From assembly GCA_013398015.1 (NCBI GenBank), contig VZRR01012411.1, forward strand, positions 248,001 through 312,000: a stretch of 64,000 nt of DNA, given 5' to 3'. A program made the position numbers and the translations under genes. This document shows, in pieces, positions 56,001 to 61,275 of this stretch (positions within the stretch are counted from its first letter, which is position 1; each line of letters begins with the position of its first letter). Below the pieces are notes generated by a model. It was not told the DNA's origin. It saw only the letters and a list, made by a program, of their open reading frames with translations, and did no database searches. The stretch comes from Oreocharis arfaki. Lineage: Eukaryota; Chordata; Aves; Passeriformes; Paramythiidae.

Positions 56001-58873
56001 ACCTGTGGGTAGACAGATGCATCACATATGAAATTGGACTTATAGAGGTAGTAGCTGTAGTTACAGCCATAGATAACCCCAGAAACGAGGGTGACTGAAC
56101 AAACAGCAAATCAACTACTTCAAGTGAAAGAATCATCCAACTTTTAAGGACAAGCTGTTTATGTGCCCACGTCAATGTAAGCAGTTTCCTGCTCATGCAG
56201 TTAGAACTGACCATCTGCCATTTTTTATGCTTTCAGGTCAATGCAGCCATTCCCGTTCTTCTGGCCAAAGCAAGCATGGCTTCTGGGGGAGAGGCACGCT
56301 GTTTCCAGTTTCCTCGGGCTCCTCATCACCTTCCAGGCCTGGCAATGTTTCCTTGGAAGGGATCCCACTGCCTTCTTCCAAAGGGATGACAGAGCATGGA
56401 GGGGACATGTGGCAGGAGCACAGCTTGGCAAATCAGTCAAGGACCAGGCTGAGAGTAACTGGAAATGGCAGAATAGTAAGACACTTCTGTAGTTCAGTGA
56501 CAGACTGATTTGTGAATTTATTGTGATGTGATATCTTCATTTAACTGTCATATTTTTGTAGCAATCCTATCTGACCACACAAAAACCATAAACTACATGA
56601 GTTTGCTCCGAGTCAGACCTGAGGGCTATTAAAAAAAAGCTGTAAGGAAAAAGCCAAAACCAAAGCAACCTGATTTTGAGAATCCATGTATGCAAGAGAG
56701 GAATAAAAACAAGACTTGGGGGAGGAAAGGGGCATCAAGCAACTTCAGCAATTTTGAAGCTTCTAATCTTGTAAAAATATTGGTTAGTTAGAAGAAAGAA
56801 GTTGGTGGAGCGAGGCAAATGCATAGAAGCTGCGTATCTGGTGCTGAAGTTCTCATGCTGAAAATACTGTTAGCTTAAATAGGGAATTTAATTTATTAAA
56901 TATTAATATTAATGTATTAATATTTTATTTTATATAATTATGTTAATTATAATTATATACAATTATTAATTATTATTAAATTAAATCTTAATTTAAACCT
57001 TGCCCACTGATTTTCCCACTTAAACTATATTGGTTGAGCTAGGTATTTAGTAACTTTCTGCTATTTTGACCTTAAAAGTTACTGGAATCCATTTTTATGA
57101 ACACTGAACATTACACTTTTAATTTGTGCTTTTTAATGGCTCCTTTCAGAAGTGGTATGTTTTTAATCTAAAGAGAAAAAAGTAAACCCAAGACTTGCTC
57201 TGCATGATTTATAACCTAGCAGTAAATGTTACATAAAGTCTGTTTGTTTCTATAATGCGATAATATACCCATCTCACTCTGCTGTTCTACCTTTTTCAGG
57301 TTCATCCTTCATCTGTATTTAGAAATGAAACAGATGTCGTTTTCAAAGTAAGAGCATTGTGGCTGTTGGACGGACATTCCCAAGATTCCTTTCTGATTCT
57401 GTTCTTTCCAGGCTTTATCAATTTTATTAATTTGTTATGACAAATACTTTTTTCCCCTATGTGTCTTTCTTTTTTTAGGTGTAATTTCTCTTGATTTACA
57501 ATAATTTGTATTATAATTAGTTTTTGTTATTTGTCTAGTTTATTTAAGAGTGTCTTGTATGCACTAACTCTCTCTTTTCCTCTACTGTTCTTGTGTGTGT
57601 GATACTGTAAAATGAAGTATCATGGGATTTTATCACTCAAAATAGAGGATGACATCTCCTCAGCTGAAACCAACAAGAAGGCACAACCACAGATAAATGT
57701 CATCTCTAGGAAAGCAGAAATCCCACAGGCTGATAAGGCGGAACTTGCATCTGAACCAAGATCGAGACATAAGGTATGAAACCTTTTTTTCCATGGGCAT
57801 CGTCACCATCTGTTTTCAGCTGTGCTGTTTTCCAAAATGATTTAACACCAAGAAGAATTTTCATGGCATAAAATTTTAATATAAGGCCTAATTAATCTGT
57901 TTCATTTCACTTGTTTTTTGTAATTATTTTCCTTCAAATGACGGTTTCCCTTTCCAGGACTTTTACTCTTTTCAAAAACCCTGTACACCAGATTTGAAGG
58001 GCCTCTTGCATTATGAAGAAAGCACTCAAAGGTTGTTTCAGTGTGATGGGATAACATGGAAATTCTGGAATTCCCAAAGTAAGGTAAAAATATAGCCATG
58101 TGTATGGATCTAAGTTAGAGCATAGAGTCTATGATCGGCAATACCCTAAAGCAGAGGACCTTCCTGCAACTTTTATTTACTTAACAGGGAATAAGTGCTA
58201 TCCAGATTCAGGTTTGCTTTCAGCAGAAACAAAAGTTTCCCAGAAATATGGTGAGGACTTGACTGCTGGGGTTGCCTTTCCTCTCTGTCATCCACAGGTG
58301 CTCCTGGACAAACCACATGAGCACTAGGGTCTTGGTGCTTGTGACAATGTGGGCATAACAGAGTCAATGAATGAATTCTGTGAGAGAATGGGTGGAAACT
58401 AGTAAAATAAATTAACTTAGGTATTCTGTAACCATACGTTCCCATCACCACTCAACATGTCATGCCGAATTTTGTTGCACTGCATTCCCTGCACAGACTG
58501 CAGGAGACAGAAAATGGTGTCCAAATTCATATGAAATCTTTAGAGGATATTTGGAACTGAATCCTGCTGTCACCATTAAAGCTACTCATTATAAACTGTA
58601 GGCTCCTCTGTCAGGCATTACTTATTTAAATCTTTTAAGCAATGGTGTAGCTTTATTTATACACCAAAGATGGTGCTCAGTTTAGTTCTGGGCATGAGTG
58701 CACAGACTATCTGTGCACAGACAGAAGTCTGTTTCACCTTTTCCTCTTTTATTTTAGGAGGTAATCATGAAGAAATGTCCCACTGGATGGAGTTATCATG
58801 AGGGAAGCTGCTACTTCCTGGTAGTGAATCACAAGGTCACCTGGAACACTGCTGCTCGGGCTTGCAGAGAACA
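10865..58873 (+). CDS. FREM1: FREM1 gene, coding span of 34 exons (3' end outside window)
   Basis: FREM1 is a secreted basement-membrane protein. With FRAS1 and FREM2 it forms a complex that anchors epidermis to dermis; loss causes embryonic blistering and craniofacial or renal defects in mammals (family knowledge). The 34 exons listed below join in one open frame of about 2081 codons. Phases agree at every junction, and 33 of the 34 exons have a GT donor. Approximate residues: signal peptide 1-22; N-terminal region to 280; twelve CSPG repeats 285-1720; Calx-beta 1745-1845; variable linker 1853-2040; C-type lectin domain from 2045, incomplete. Human FREM1 is about 2180 residues, so roughly 95 C-terminal residues are missing here. 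Many N-glycosylation sequons are visible (FNIT, LNIT, RNIT, ENLT, YNFT, QNIT). No internal stop or frameshift was found, so the gene looks intact. Confidence 0.97.
12215..12435 (-). mobile_element. CR1 LINE fragment, 3' end
   Basis: Reads from the 3' octamer (ATAGAATCATTAAGGCTGGA) through GAGTCCAACCACTAACCCAT and a TGGTGATTCCACCACTTCC motif to AATTTTTCATAATATCCAAT. This is the usual order of a reversed CR1 tail. Confidence 0.88.
13345..13777 (+). mobile_element. CR1 LINE fragment, reverse-transcriptase region
   Basis: Sense CR1 ORF2 remains. Translated pieces resemble the CR1 reverse transcriptase (LRELVDVVAK-like, NYRPVSLT-like region, KIMEQIVLEA, RHMEDREV, KGKSCLTNP, IIYLDFCKA). The frame is broken by small indels and stops, so it is a dead copy. 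It lies in FREM1 intron 1. Confidence 0.85.
16222..16316 (+). CDS. FREM1: FREM1 coding exon 2
   Basis: Encodes residues 78-109, reading VFDCHFLPNEVKYTHNGCPI and then a conserved LDED motif. The acceptor is CTTCACAG and the donor is TACAG|GTAAGG, ending in phase 2. The two cysteines belong to the N-terminal region that precedes the CSPG repeats. The exon has no useful stand-alone ORF because the next stop lies just past the donor. The following intron is 546 bp with nothing recognised in it. Confidence 0.93.
16863..17161 (+). CDS. FREM1: FREM1 coding exon 3
   Basis: Encodes residues 109-209 of the N-terminal region, including VQLLEPDCNIIKM, LEVPEYHGLSSVIDKN and LPAHGQLV, all close to mammalian FREM1. 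The end was placed at FFPGT plus one base (donor A|GTATGA). Joined to exon 4, this gives exactly the human spacing between FFP and the next cysteine. The open frame runs on to 17304, but that extension is intron. The following intron is 507 bp. Confidence 0.9.
17669..17865 (+). CDS. FREM1: FREM1 coding exon 4
   Basis: Encodes residues 209-274, with QCRNGSCTLG, SCEEFLGMGIQYRHLDPPSP and RLDLSDSRSKTL, which match FREM1. The acceptor GGTTACAG at 17668 was chosen over upstream AGs at 17586 and 17609 because it keeps both phase and the conserved length. The reading frame stays open upstream through a hydrophobic stretch (see findings). Donor ACAAG|GTAGAT, phase 0. The following intron is 654 bp, AT-rich, with no repeat recognised. 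Confidence 0.92.
18520..18843 (+). CDS. FREM1: FREM1 coding exon 5: CSPG repeat 1
   Basis: Encodes residues 275-382. After WLPVQIKGAVPNRIPKPAPM comes the first CSPG repeat: FILEVDQFILTPI, an acidic DAEDNETPKSLLVFNITK core, then SFTWKDLNDMLIAYQPP. Sequons at FNIT and NNSH. The acceptor is CTCTTGTAG and the donor is GAG|GTAACA, phase 0. The following intron (1398 bp) contains a T/A homopolymer stretch near 19830-19860. Confidence 0.95.
20242..20350 (+). CDS. FREM1: FREM1 coding exon 6: end of CSPG 1, start of CSPG 2
   Basis: Encodes residues 383-419: VEFEVHDFYFERSLPITVHL and then a TTDTNAPRVSWNTG linker that opens CSPG repeat 2. Acceptor CACAACAG, donor ACAG|GTGAGA, phase 1. The following 1844 bp intron carries a possible LTR-like segment and a minus-strand CR1 fragment. 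Confidence 0.94.
21475..21720 (-). repeat. Possible LTR-like segment
   Basis: A GC-richer block in intron 6. Read on the minus strand, it has GGGGGCATAAAAGTCAGGGT (TATA-like) followed by CCCTCCCTGGACACACC, an arrangement seen in avian LTR promoters. No terminal TG/CA ends or target duplication could be fixed, so this is a suggestion only. Confidence 0.25.
21842..22075 (-). mobile_element. CR1 LINE fragment close to exon 7
   Basis: A reversed CR1 tail: AGAATCATAACATTATAGAA, CAAGTCCAACCTTCATCTGA, GGGATGGTGACTCCACCACT, GAAGAAATTTTTCCTACTGT. It ends roughly 120 bp upstream of the exon 7 acceptor. Confidence 0.87.
22195..22326 (+). CDS. FREM1: FREM1 coding exon 7: CSPG repeat 2
   Basis: Encodes residues 419-463, with LNLLEGQSRPITWQHFQIVD and RLVTVDGLQHGRLSVRG, a standard CSPG core (LLEGQ, VDNDD, LQHGRL). 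Acceptor CTTTGCAG, donor AGAG|GTAGGA, phase 1. A CR1 fragment ends roughly 115 bp before this exon. The following intron is 1564 bp with nothing recognised. Confidence 0.95.
23891..24235 (+). CDS. FREM1: FREM1 coding exon 8: CSPG 2 end and CSPG 3 start
   Basis: Encodes residues 463-578. It finishes CSPG repeat 2 (GGKGFMFTVFDIQAGVVHYH, HDDSDSTKDFVVFRIFDG) and starts repeat 3 (SPPFLISNVVIEVHEGQTI, ASDMDSSDDYILFNITKP). The frame starts two bases into a codon. Donor ATAG|GTAATG, phase 1. The following intron is 704 bp with no repeat recognised. Confidence 0.96.
24940..25082 (+). CDS. FREM1: FREM1 coding exon 9: end of CSPG repeat 3
   Basis: Encodes residues 578-625, with NSFLQRDLFNGIIYYRHLGG and EVFEDSLEFVLCDSHDPP, near-identical to mammalian FREM1. 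Acceptor TTCAACAG, donor CACAG|GTATGA, phase 0. The following intron is 570 bp. Confidence 0.95.
25653..25849 (+). CDS. FREM1: FREM1 coding exon 10: CSPG repeat 4, first part
   Basis: Encodes residues 626-691: VMMVHIIPVDDQLPREAPGV, then VKETEISHLTKKHLHFID and ELTYTITTSPFF. The donor was set at CAGGG|GTAGGT (phase 2). Joining to exon 11 then gives SQGYSDAGKL, the same length as human SHRHLDAGKL. The following intron is 1160 bp with nothing recognised. Confidence 0.93.
27010..27100 (+). CDS. FREM1: FREM1 coding exon 11: CSPG repeat 4, middle
   Basis: Encodes residues 691-721: DAGKLFMVDTIPKLVKDP and LALRSFTQ. A small 91 bp exon without its own start codon, identified by homology and phase. Acceptor TTTTGTGTAG, donor ACTCAG|GTTTGT, phase 0. 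The following intron is 1018 bp with nothing recognised. Confidence 0.92.
28119..28286 (+). CDS. FREM1: FREM1 coding exon 12: end of CSPG repeat 4
   Basis: Encodes residues 722-777: HAVNYMKVAYMPPLQDIGPE, then FSVSNQHGGTLYGICFNIT and VLPVDNQAPE, the usual linker into the next repeat. Acceptor TTTCTGTAG, donor CCAGAG|GTAGGG, phase 0. The following intron is 540 bp. Confidence 0.95.
28827..29035 (+). CDS. FREM1: FREM1 coding exon 13: CSPG repeat 5
   Basis: Encodes residues 778-847, with EEGGMTPVTEGHILISDADT, LQRQPQHGVVDLDGIPMNGG and a final LSCEDLRTLAAR. By eye it is among the less conserved repeats of the gene against mammals and is noticeably GC-rich compared with neighbouring exons. Acceptor CCTGCAG, donor GCCAG|GTTAGA, phase 2. 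The following intron is 797 bp. Confidence 0.92.
29833..29926 (+). CDS. FREM1: FREM1 coding exon 14: end of CSPG repeat 5
   Basis: Encodes residues 847-878: RYRHDGSETLTDDVFFAATD and HFVEFILQVK. The arginine codon is split across the intron. Acceptor TTTTTTCACAG, donor CAAG|GTCAGT, phase 0. The following intron is 359 bp with nothing recognised. Confidence 0.93.
30286..30538 (+). CDS. FREM1: FREM1 coding exon 15: CSPG repeat 6
   Basis: Encodes residues 879-963: VLPVNDELPVMQTGLVPVLH, LEGEEVVLSSEYIYATDADS, MLAHQPYHGVVRKAG, then DRFSQADVIAGLVTYKHT. Acceptor CTGATTAG, donor ACTA|GTAAGT, phase 1. The following 1716 bp intron carries a 13 bp tandem repeat and an AT-rich stretch. Confidence 0.95.
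31701..31732. repeat. 13 bp tandem repeat with AATAAA
   Basis: Two exact copies of GTACAGCAATAAA plus a partial third (GTGCAG) in intron 15. Each full copy contains an AATAAA hexamer on the + strand. Confidence 0.85.
32255..32449 (+). CDS. FREM1: FREM1 coding exon 16: CSPG 6 end, linker to CSPG 7
   Basis: Encodes residues 963-1028: SGEIGLTPSIEILTLIVSDG, a KDCCYDGPPPPVS segment with paired cysteines, and YDLNITVLPVDNQPPSIA. Acceptor TTTTTCCAG, donor ACTG|GTGAAA, phase 1. The CC pair also occurs in mammalian FREM1. The following intron is 1206 bp with nothing recognised. Confidence 0.94.
33656..33841 (+). CDS. FREM1: FREM1 coding exon 17: CSPG repeat 7
   Basis: Encodes residues 1028-1090: ASFVVEEGSSAALTTNHLFA, TDADTSADDLEFVLVSPPQF and GFEKSNIGISI, very close to mammals. 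Acceptor TTGTGTGCAG, donor CATAG|GTAAGT, phase 1. The open frame continues to 33957, but that extension is intron. The following 981 bp intron holds a short CR1 fragment. Confidence 0.96.
34445..34530 (-). mobile_element. CR1 LINE fragment, 3' tip
   Basis: A short, diverged reversed CR1 tip (AGAATCATATAGGATCATTT, then AGCCATTAACTTAGCACTAC) in intron 17. Confidence 0.6.
34823..35019 (+). CDS. FREM1: FREM1 coding exon 18: end of CSPG 7, start of CSPG 8
   Basis: Encodes residues 1090-1155: GSFQLKHLKAMNINYVQARH, RMEPTADKFVLYVTDG, then ISPTNDEVPEFIARNIT. It has no long ORF from its own ATG in this frame, so it is placed by homology and phase. Acceptor AATCTGTAG, donor ATCACT|GTAAGG, phase 0. The following intron is 821 bp. 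Confidence 0.93.
35841..36069 (+). CDS. FREM1: FREM1 coding exon 19: CSPG repeat 8
   Basis: Encodes residues 1156-1232: VQEGEMKELDLSVISAVDLD, VFGVVQRPLYGFLINGVHG and VHDFSMELLKNG. The stretch between these (about residues 1200-1220) is a variable loop that aligns poorly with mammals. Acceptor TGCATTCAG, donor AATG|GTAGGC, phase 1. The following 1585 bp intron contains a minus-strand CR1 fragment. Confidence 0.94.
36461..36850 (-). mobile_element. CR1 LINE fragment
   Basis: A reversed CR1 of a different subfamily from the 12.2 kb copy: CCAGAATCACAGAACATATT, GACCAAGTTGCCCAAAGCCC, TGACCTTGAACATTTCCAGG, CCTTGTTATGTCACTACAGG. The distal edge is blurred. It lies in intron 19. Confidence 0.8.
37655..37799 (+). 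CDS. FREM1: FREM1 coding exon 20: end of CSPG repeat 8
   Basis: Encodes residues 1232-1280: MKLMYMHDNSENLTDSF, IQLSDGKHKVLRTISVEVIP and VNDEKPVLS. A long CT-rich tract (37585-37650) precedes the acceptor CACATAG. Donor GCAA|GTAAGT, phase 2. The following 2337 bp intron holds a CR1 3' end. Confidence 0.95.
37875..37995 (-). mobile_element. CR1 LINE fragment, 3' end
   Basis: A reversed CR1 tip (CCTAGAATCATACAATTGTT, AAGATCATCAAGTCCAACCA, TAAACCATGTCCTTGGCATC) 75 bp after exon 20. Confidence 0.8.
40137..40278 (+). CDS. FREM1: FREM1 coding exon 21: CSPG repeat 9, first part
   Basis: Encodes residues 1280-1327: KNDIEVNMGETQIISGAVLS and DTPRERIYYLFERLPENGQL. Acceptor TTTTTTCAG, donor CTCAAG|GTTAGT, phase 0. 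The following intron (1369 bp) contains an A-rich stretch and a polypyrimidine run. Confidence 0.95.
40609..40650. repeat. A-rich low-complexity stretch
   Basis: An A-run followed by CAACCCACAAACAAAAAACC in intron 21. Confidence 0.8.
41648..41843 (+). CDS. FREM1: FREM1 coding exon 22: CSPG repeat 9, second part
   Basis: Encodes residues 1328-1393: GQDWVTLHTGMKCTQEELDM, LVRYVHTGTVGSKKQDSFTF and YLWDGYNRSPAVDFY. Acceptor TTTCTAG, donor AAAGG|GTAAAG, phase 1. The following intron is 731 bp with nothing recognised. Confidence 0.95.
42575..42839 (+). CDS. FREM1: FREM1 coding exon 23: CSPG repeat 10
   Basis: Encodes residues 1393-1481: GDIAVFTKLLRAPKGDRSYI, LALDGTDKPEELLYVITSPP, PITSFSQMDVARQIVCYVPK. 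The Met in FSQMDV (42769, residue 1458) corresponds to the start I recall for the human short isoform TILRR. Acceptor TTCTGCAG, donor TTCAG|GTAAGG, phase 2. A 5.1 kb intron follows. Confidence 0.95.
42840..47925 (+). other. FREM1: FREM1 intron 23
   Basis: A 5086 bp intron. Its only recognised content is the minus-strand solo LTR at 46391-46987. From 42.9 to 46.3 kb the sequence is unremarkable AT-rich DNA. The short ORFs there show no coding similarity that I recognise. Confidence 0.85.
46391..46987 (-). mobile_element. Solo LTR of an avian endogenous retrovirus
   Basis: About 600 bp, with the LTR in minus orientation. On the + strand it opens TGTCATGGTTTAACTGCAGC and closes near GAAGAAAATTAACTCTACCC, the reversed ends of an LTR family I remember as common in many non-galliform birds. 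Internal landmarks are a reversed AATAAA-like signal area and a TGACACCAGTTGGTCTGGGA block. A GCTTC pentamer sits on both flanks (46386-46390, 46988-46992) as a likely target-site duplication. No gag, pol or env is attached, so this is a solo LTR. The family name is not certain. Confidence 0.75.
47926..48340 (+). CDS. FREM1: FREM1 coding exon 24: CSPG repeat 11 (GC donor)
   Basis: Encodes residues 1481-1619 and is the largest exon (415 bp). It reads FIISNGLRTKHGTFKIFLEA, then the whole of CSPG repeat 11 (LLTPDVLQLSDPDTAKENLT, QQDVDNRDVAYKHQGG), then RFTFVATDRTNQGFIVNG. The acceptor is CTCTTTGCCAG. The open frame extends upstream to 47747, but that part is intron. The donor is CAG|GCAAGT: GC instead of GT, phase 0. 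Exon 25 joins perfectly, so the GC donor is real rather than a mis-set boundary. Confidence 0.95.
49480..49681 (+). CDS. FREM1: FREM1 coding exon 25: CSPG repeat 12, first part
   Basis: Encodes residues 1620-1687: VDHLDKMAPKIIHLHCFSDV, ELLKNGNYGIYITARYLRAS, TEDDKIIFKILRGPHYGYLQ. Acceptor TTGATTTAG, donor ACAG|GTGATT, phase 1. The following intron is 460 bp with nothing recognised. Confidence 0.95.
50142..50286 (+). CDS. FREM1: FREM1 coding exon 26: CSPG repeat 12, second part
   Basis: Encodes residues 1687-1735: GGFIQEGFSQKDLNSKIILY and LEFQVTDASGNSAVPQ. It closes the last CSPG repeat. Acceptor CTTTCCTAG, donor CAGAG|GTAGCT, phase 2. The following 2151 bp intron holds a possible LTR-like remnant near 51780 that I could not confirm. 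Confidence 0.94.
52438..52567 (+). CDS. FREM1: FREM1 coding exon 27: Calx-beta domain, first part
   Basis: Encodes residues 1735-1778: LELRWSRIEMLQTEYEVCEN and LVSLKITRAGHSVESAFITV. This opens the single Calx-beta domain, a fold that in other proteins binds calcium. Acceptor TCCCATAG, donor GTGAAG|GTAAAG, phase 0. The following intron is 1372 bp with nothing recognised. Confidence 0.95.
53940..54012 (+). CDS. FREM1: FREM1 coding exon 28: Calx-beta domain, middle
   Basis: Encodes residues 1779-1803: VNEISARLGKDFTVTPSKLV plus QFDP. At 73 bp it is the second-smallest coding exon, and it has no ORF of its own long enough to stand out. It was found from the GKDFTVTPSKL match and the phase. Acceptor TTCTCAG, donor CCAG|GTATGA, phase 1. 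The following intron is 884 bp. Confidence 0.94.
54897..55046 (+). CDS. FREM1: FREM1 coding exon 29: Calx-beta domain, end
   Basis: Encodes residues 1803-1853: GVSTKMWNIAITYDGLEEDD, EVFEVVLNSPVNAVLG and VVKILDSKGG, among the best conserved parts of the gene. The acidic EEDDEVFEV is the Calx-beta hallmark. Acceptor CTGTTAG, donor GGAG|GTATTC, phase 1. The following intron is 1190 bp with nothing recognised. Confidence 0.96.
56237..56475 (+). CDS. FREM1: FREM1 coding exon 30: variable linker with GGD in place of RGD
   Basis: Encodes residues 1853-1932, the low-complexity, poorly conserved linker between Calx-beta and the lectin domain: QCSHSRSSGQSKHGFWGRG, SSGSSSPSRPG, IPLPSSKG, LRVTGNGRI. It aligns without gaps to remembered human sequence from PLPSS to GNG. 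There the human RGD falls on GGD here (56398-56406). The donor was set at AGAATA|GTAAGA (phase 0), which joins to exon 31 as GRIVHPSS. The following intron is 824 bp and holds an AT-rich block. Confidence 0.88.
56886..56998. repeat. AT-rich block
   Basis: Almost pure A/T (ATTAATATTAATGTATTAAT and similar), with many short palindromes, in intron 30. Confidence 0.9.
57300..57347 (+). CDS. FREM1: FREM1 coding exon 31 (48 bp)
   Basis: Encodes residues 1933-1948: VHPSSVFRNETDVVFK. This aligns with human VRPSSVYRNGTDIIYN and includes an NET sequon. The exon is symmetric (phase 0 on both sides), so skipping it would keep the frame. Acceptor CTTTTTCAG, donor CAAA|GTAAGA. It was found only by homology because it is too short for ORF prediction. 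The following intron is 270 bp. Confidence 0.88.
57618..57773 (+). CDS. FREM1: FREM1 coding exon 32: linker
   Basis: Encodes residues 1949-2000: YHGILSLKIEDDISSAETNK, INVISRKAEIPQADKAEL and a basic end EPRSRHK. It aligns with human YHGIVSLKLEDD and ELPQADK. The acceptor ends AAAATGAAG with an A/G-rich last 20 bases; the pyrimidine tract lies further upstream. Donor AAG|GTATGA, phase 0, so it is another symmetric exon. Then comes a very short intron of 184 bp. Confidence 0.87.
57958..58083 (+). CDS. FREM1: FREM1 coding exon 33: linker before lectin domain
   Basis: Encodes residues 2001-2042: PCTPDLKGLLHYEESTQRLF and QCDGITWKFWNSQSK. It matches human NCTLELKGLFHFEEG and LYQCNGIAWKAW, including both cysteines. 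Acceptor CCCTTTCCAG, donor AGTAAG|GTAAAA, phase 0 on both sides. The following intron is 674 bp. Confidence 0.92.
58758..58873 (+). CDS. FREM1: FREM1 coding exon 34: start of C-type lectin domain
   Basis: Encodes residues 2043-2081: KKCPTGWSYHEGSCYFLVV, then VTWNTAARACREQ. The CP-GW-CY pattern marks a long-form C-type lectin domain with the extra N-terminal disulfide. Only the first third of the domain is present. The long loop (WIGL, ligand or calcium site) and the last cysteines are not in the window. Donor GAACA|GTAAGA, phase 2. Confidence 0.94.
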
Positions 58874-59352
58874 GTAAGAGACGGTCATGTGTTTGCTGTG
58901 CACTGTGGTTGCCTTGAGCTGAATGCTGCTCTTGAGGCCAAATTTATTTGGATAAGCCCAGGTTTGGCTGTTCTGCACAGCTTCCCCAAAAAATTGACCA
59001 AGTCCTGGGATTCAAACCAAGTGGACGATACAAATATTAGCCTCATAATGTTTCAGGTGGTGATGCTATATTAATCACAGCATGAATTCCCAAAGCTGTC
59101 CATCTGCAGTGAGGATACTTTCCTAATGGGAGCGTTAGTTTGGGTGAAGAGAAATACAGCAAAGACTCAGAATTTCATCCTCTCTTACCCACCACTTCCT
59201 TGCCTCTATCACCACTTGGTATAGCAATGGCAAAATGTTGCCAGCTCCTGTGTGCCTCACTGTATTTGTCTGAAGATGCAGCTTTGAAGATTCTGTAACT
59301 ACTTGAAAAGTTTACATTCAATTTAGCAGTACATTTCTGACTTTTTAAGGAT

Positions 59353-59376
59353 ATAATAATAATAATGATAATAATA
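59353..59376. repeat. (TAA)n microsatellite
   Basis: An imperfect ATA/TAA trinucleotide repeat in intron 34, interrupted once by TGA. Confidence 0.9.
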
Positions 59377-60744
59377 GCTGTCTCAAAGTAAGAGACAAAA
59401 AACCTGCCAGTCCTGCTTTTTGGACACTTGCTTCGGGATTTCGGTTTTAGGGGTATTAGGTTAGCACTGGAAGAAATGTTAGCCATGCTAACATGAAGCT
59501 TGCCCAAGGATGGGCATGCTCTATACTTTGTCCTGCATTGTGAGCACCCAACTGAAAATCAATCTGAAAAATAGGAGGGGCTTAAACAGACTTTTCTATT
59601 ACTCCATGAAAGGAAAATTAAAACGGGGAAGAATTGGAAATTACAGAAACAGACTATGTTCCATAAGTAGTGGAAGGATATGCTGGAAACGTGAATCATG
59701 GCCAAGCATGCATAACAAACATTGATTCATTCCACTGAGTTATGCCATATTATGTTGTCTTGGTAACATGCAAACGAAAAGTCTTGATACTAATACTTCC
59801 CAGCTGATAAAAGCTATTCTTTTCTAAAAGCTAAATGTTATGTGCTCTTGTGAGCTCACCCCAAATTTTATGTCATTACTTGGTTTACTTAAAATTTCAG
59901 CTCCTGAAATTGTTTGCTATTACCTACTTTTGTTATGCTTCATGTTAGCAAACAAAACTATAAATTGTGAATATTTTATTTTTTCTGAAGGCTTCAGCAG
60001 TCAATTGATCCCTTGGGACCATATGTCACTCTACTGCGACGTGTTTCCTATCTTCTAAAACAGTGTGGTTTTTGTGCCCCATGTTTTTTGTAGGCAGTAG
60101 CTTCTTGACAAAGGCTATAGTGAGCAACATAAATATTAAACTGAATAAAAGTAAATAAATGTAAACAACAGTACTTAAATGACGGTGTTATAAAAACTAC
60201 ACAAAAAATCAAGGCATATTACTGAATCCACAAGGAAATGAATCCTAGGGCTGTGATAATTCAATTAATGCCATACTAGCATAGACTAAGGAAGGTTTAT
60301 CCCAGTAAATTGAGTACTCCTGGCCTCCATCTGGAACTGATTTACGAAAGTAAAACTCCAGGAACATGCTTAAATGTGGTACAAGAACATAACTTATTAA
60401 ATTTTATTTTGTGCTTTTCCCCAGCTCCTCCAGCAATCAACACCACTACTAATTGCAGCGTTTCAGTTATTAATACTGATTCTATTGACATTTAAATGTT
60501 TCCAACAGGGAAATAAAACTGTCATGGAGGTCAGTCCTCAATTTTCAATAGATCAAACAAACCAGATATTAAATGAAAATATTAGAACTGACTTTCAGTA
60601 AATCAGCCACCTTCTCTGAAAAAAAGAATAATTTTTTATTACTACAAAAAATGGCATCATTTTACGGCCCTATTCATTTGTCTTGCTAGAATTTTTCTAT
60701 TATACAGAACAGGGAAAAGAGCACAAGCATTGTTAAATTTGATT

Positions 60745-61275
60745 CACTAACAGTCTCCAAGTAACCAACCTCCTAGCCTTTTTGGGACAACCTTGCTATC
60801 CGGAGATGATGGACTTGGGAACAGGCTGTACAAAAAGTGTACAGAAATGGGCAGGCTAGAGGGTGTCTGGAGAAGGGCCACAGGGATGATCAAAGGACTG
60901 TAAAGCCTGCCATGTGAAGAAAGAAGGCATAGGGGAGCCCTTATCACCATGTTTCAGTATTTAAAGGGTGGTTACGAAGAAGATGGAGACTCCCATTCTA
61001 CAAGGAGTCACATAGAAAAGATTAACAGCTATGGGTATGAGTTACTCCTGGGAATATTCCAATTATTAGACACAAGGGAAGTTTTTTTTCACAATGAGAT
61101 CAGCCGTTAGAAGACTCTCTCCAGGGATGTGATGGATTCCCCAACTTCAGACACTTTTAAGGTTTAGCTGGACAGAGTGCTGGCCCATCTTGTCTGGACT
61201 GTAATTTTGCCAAGAAGGGTTGGATCAGATGAGACTTGAAGTTCCTTCTAACCTGATAGTCTGTGATTCTATTAC
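60745..61275 (+). mobile_element. CR1 LINE fragment, 3' end
   Basis: A sense CR1 3' region in intron 34. Diverged copies of the usual blocks are in order (GGAGAAGGGCCACAGGGATG, a GGGGAGCCCTTATCACC-like block, ACACAAGGGAAGTTTTTTTT, GGTTGGATCAGATGAGACTT), ending in the CTGTGATTCTATT octamer. Confidence 0.82.

Noticed and set aside
58941..58990. FIWISPG peptide as a possible WIGL lectin motif
   Set aside because: Immediately downstream of the exon 34 donor, without a proper acceptor; the flanking residues do not fit a C-type lectin domain.
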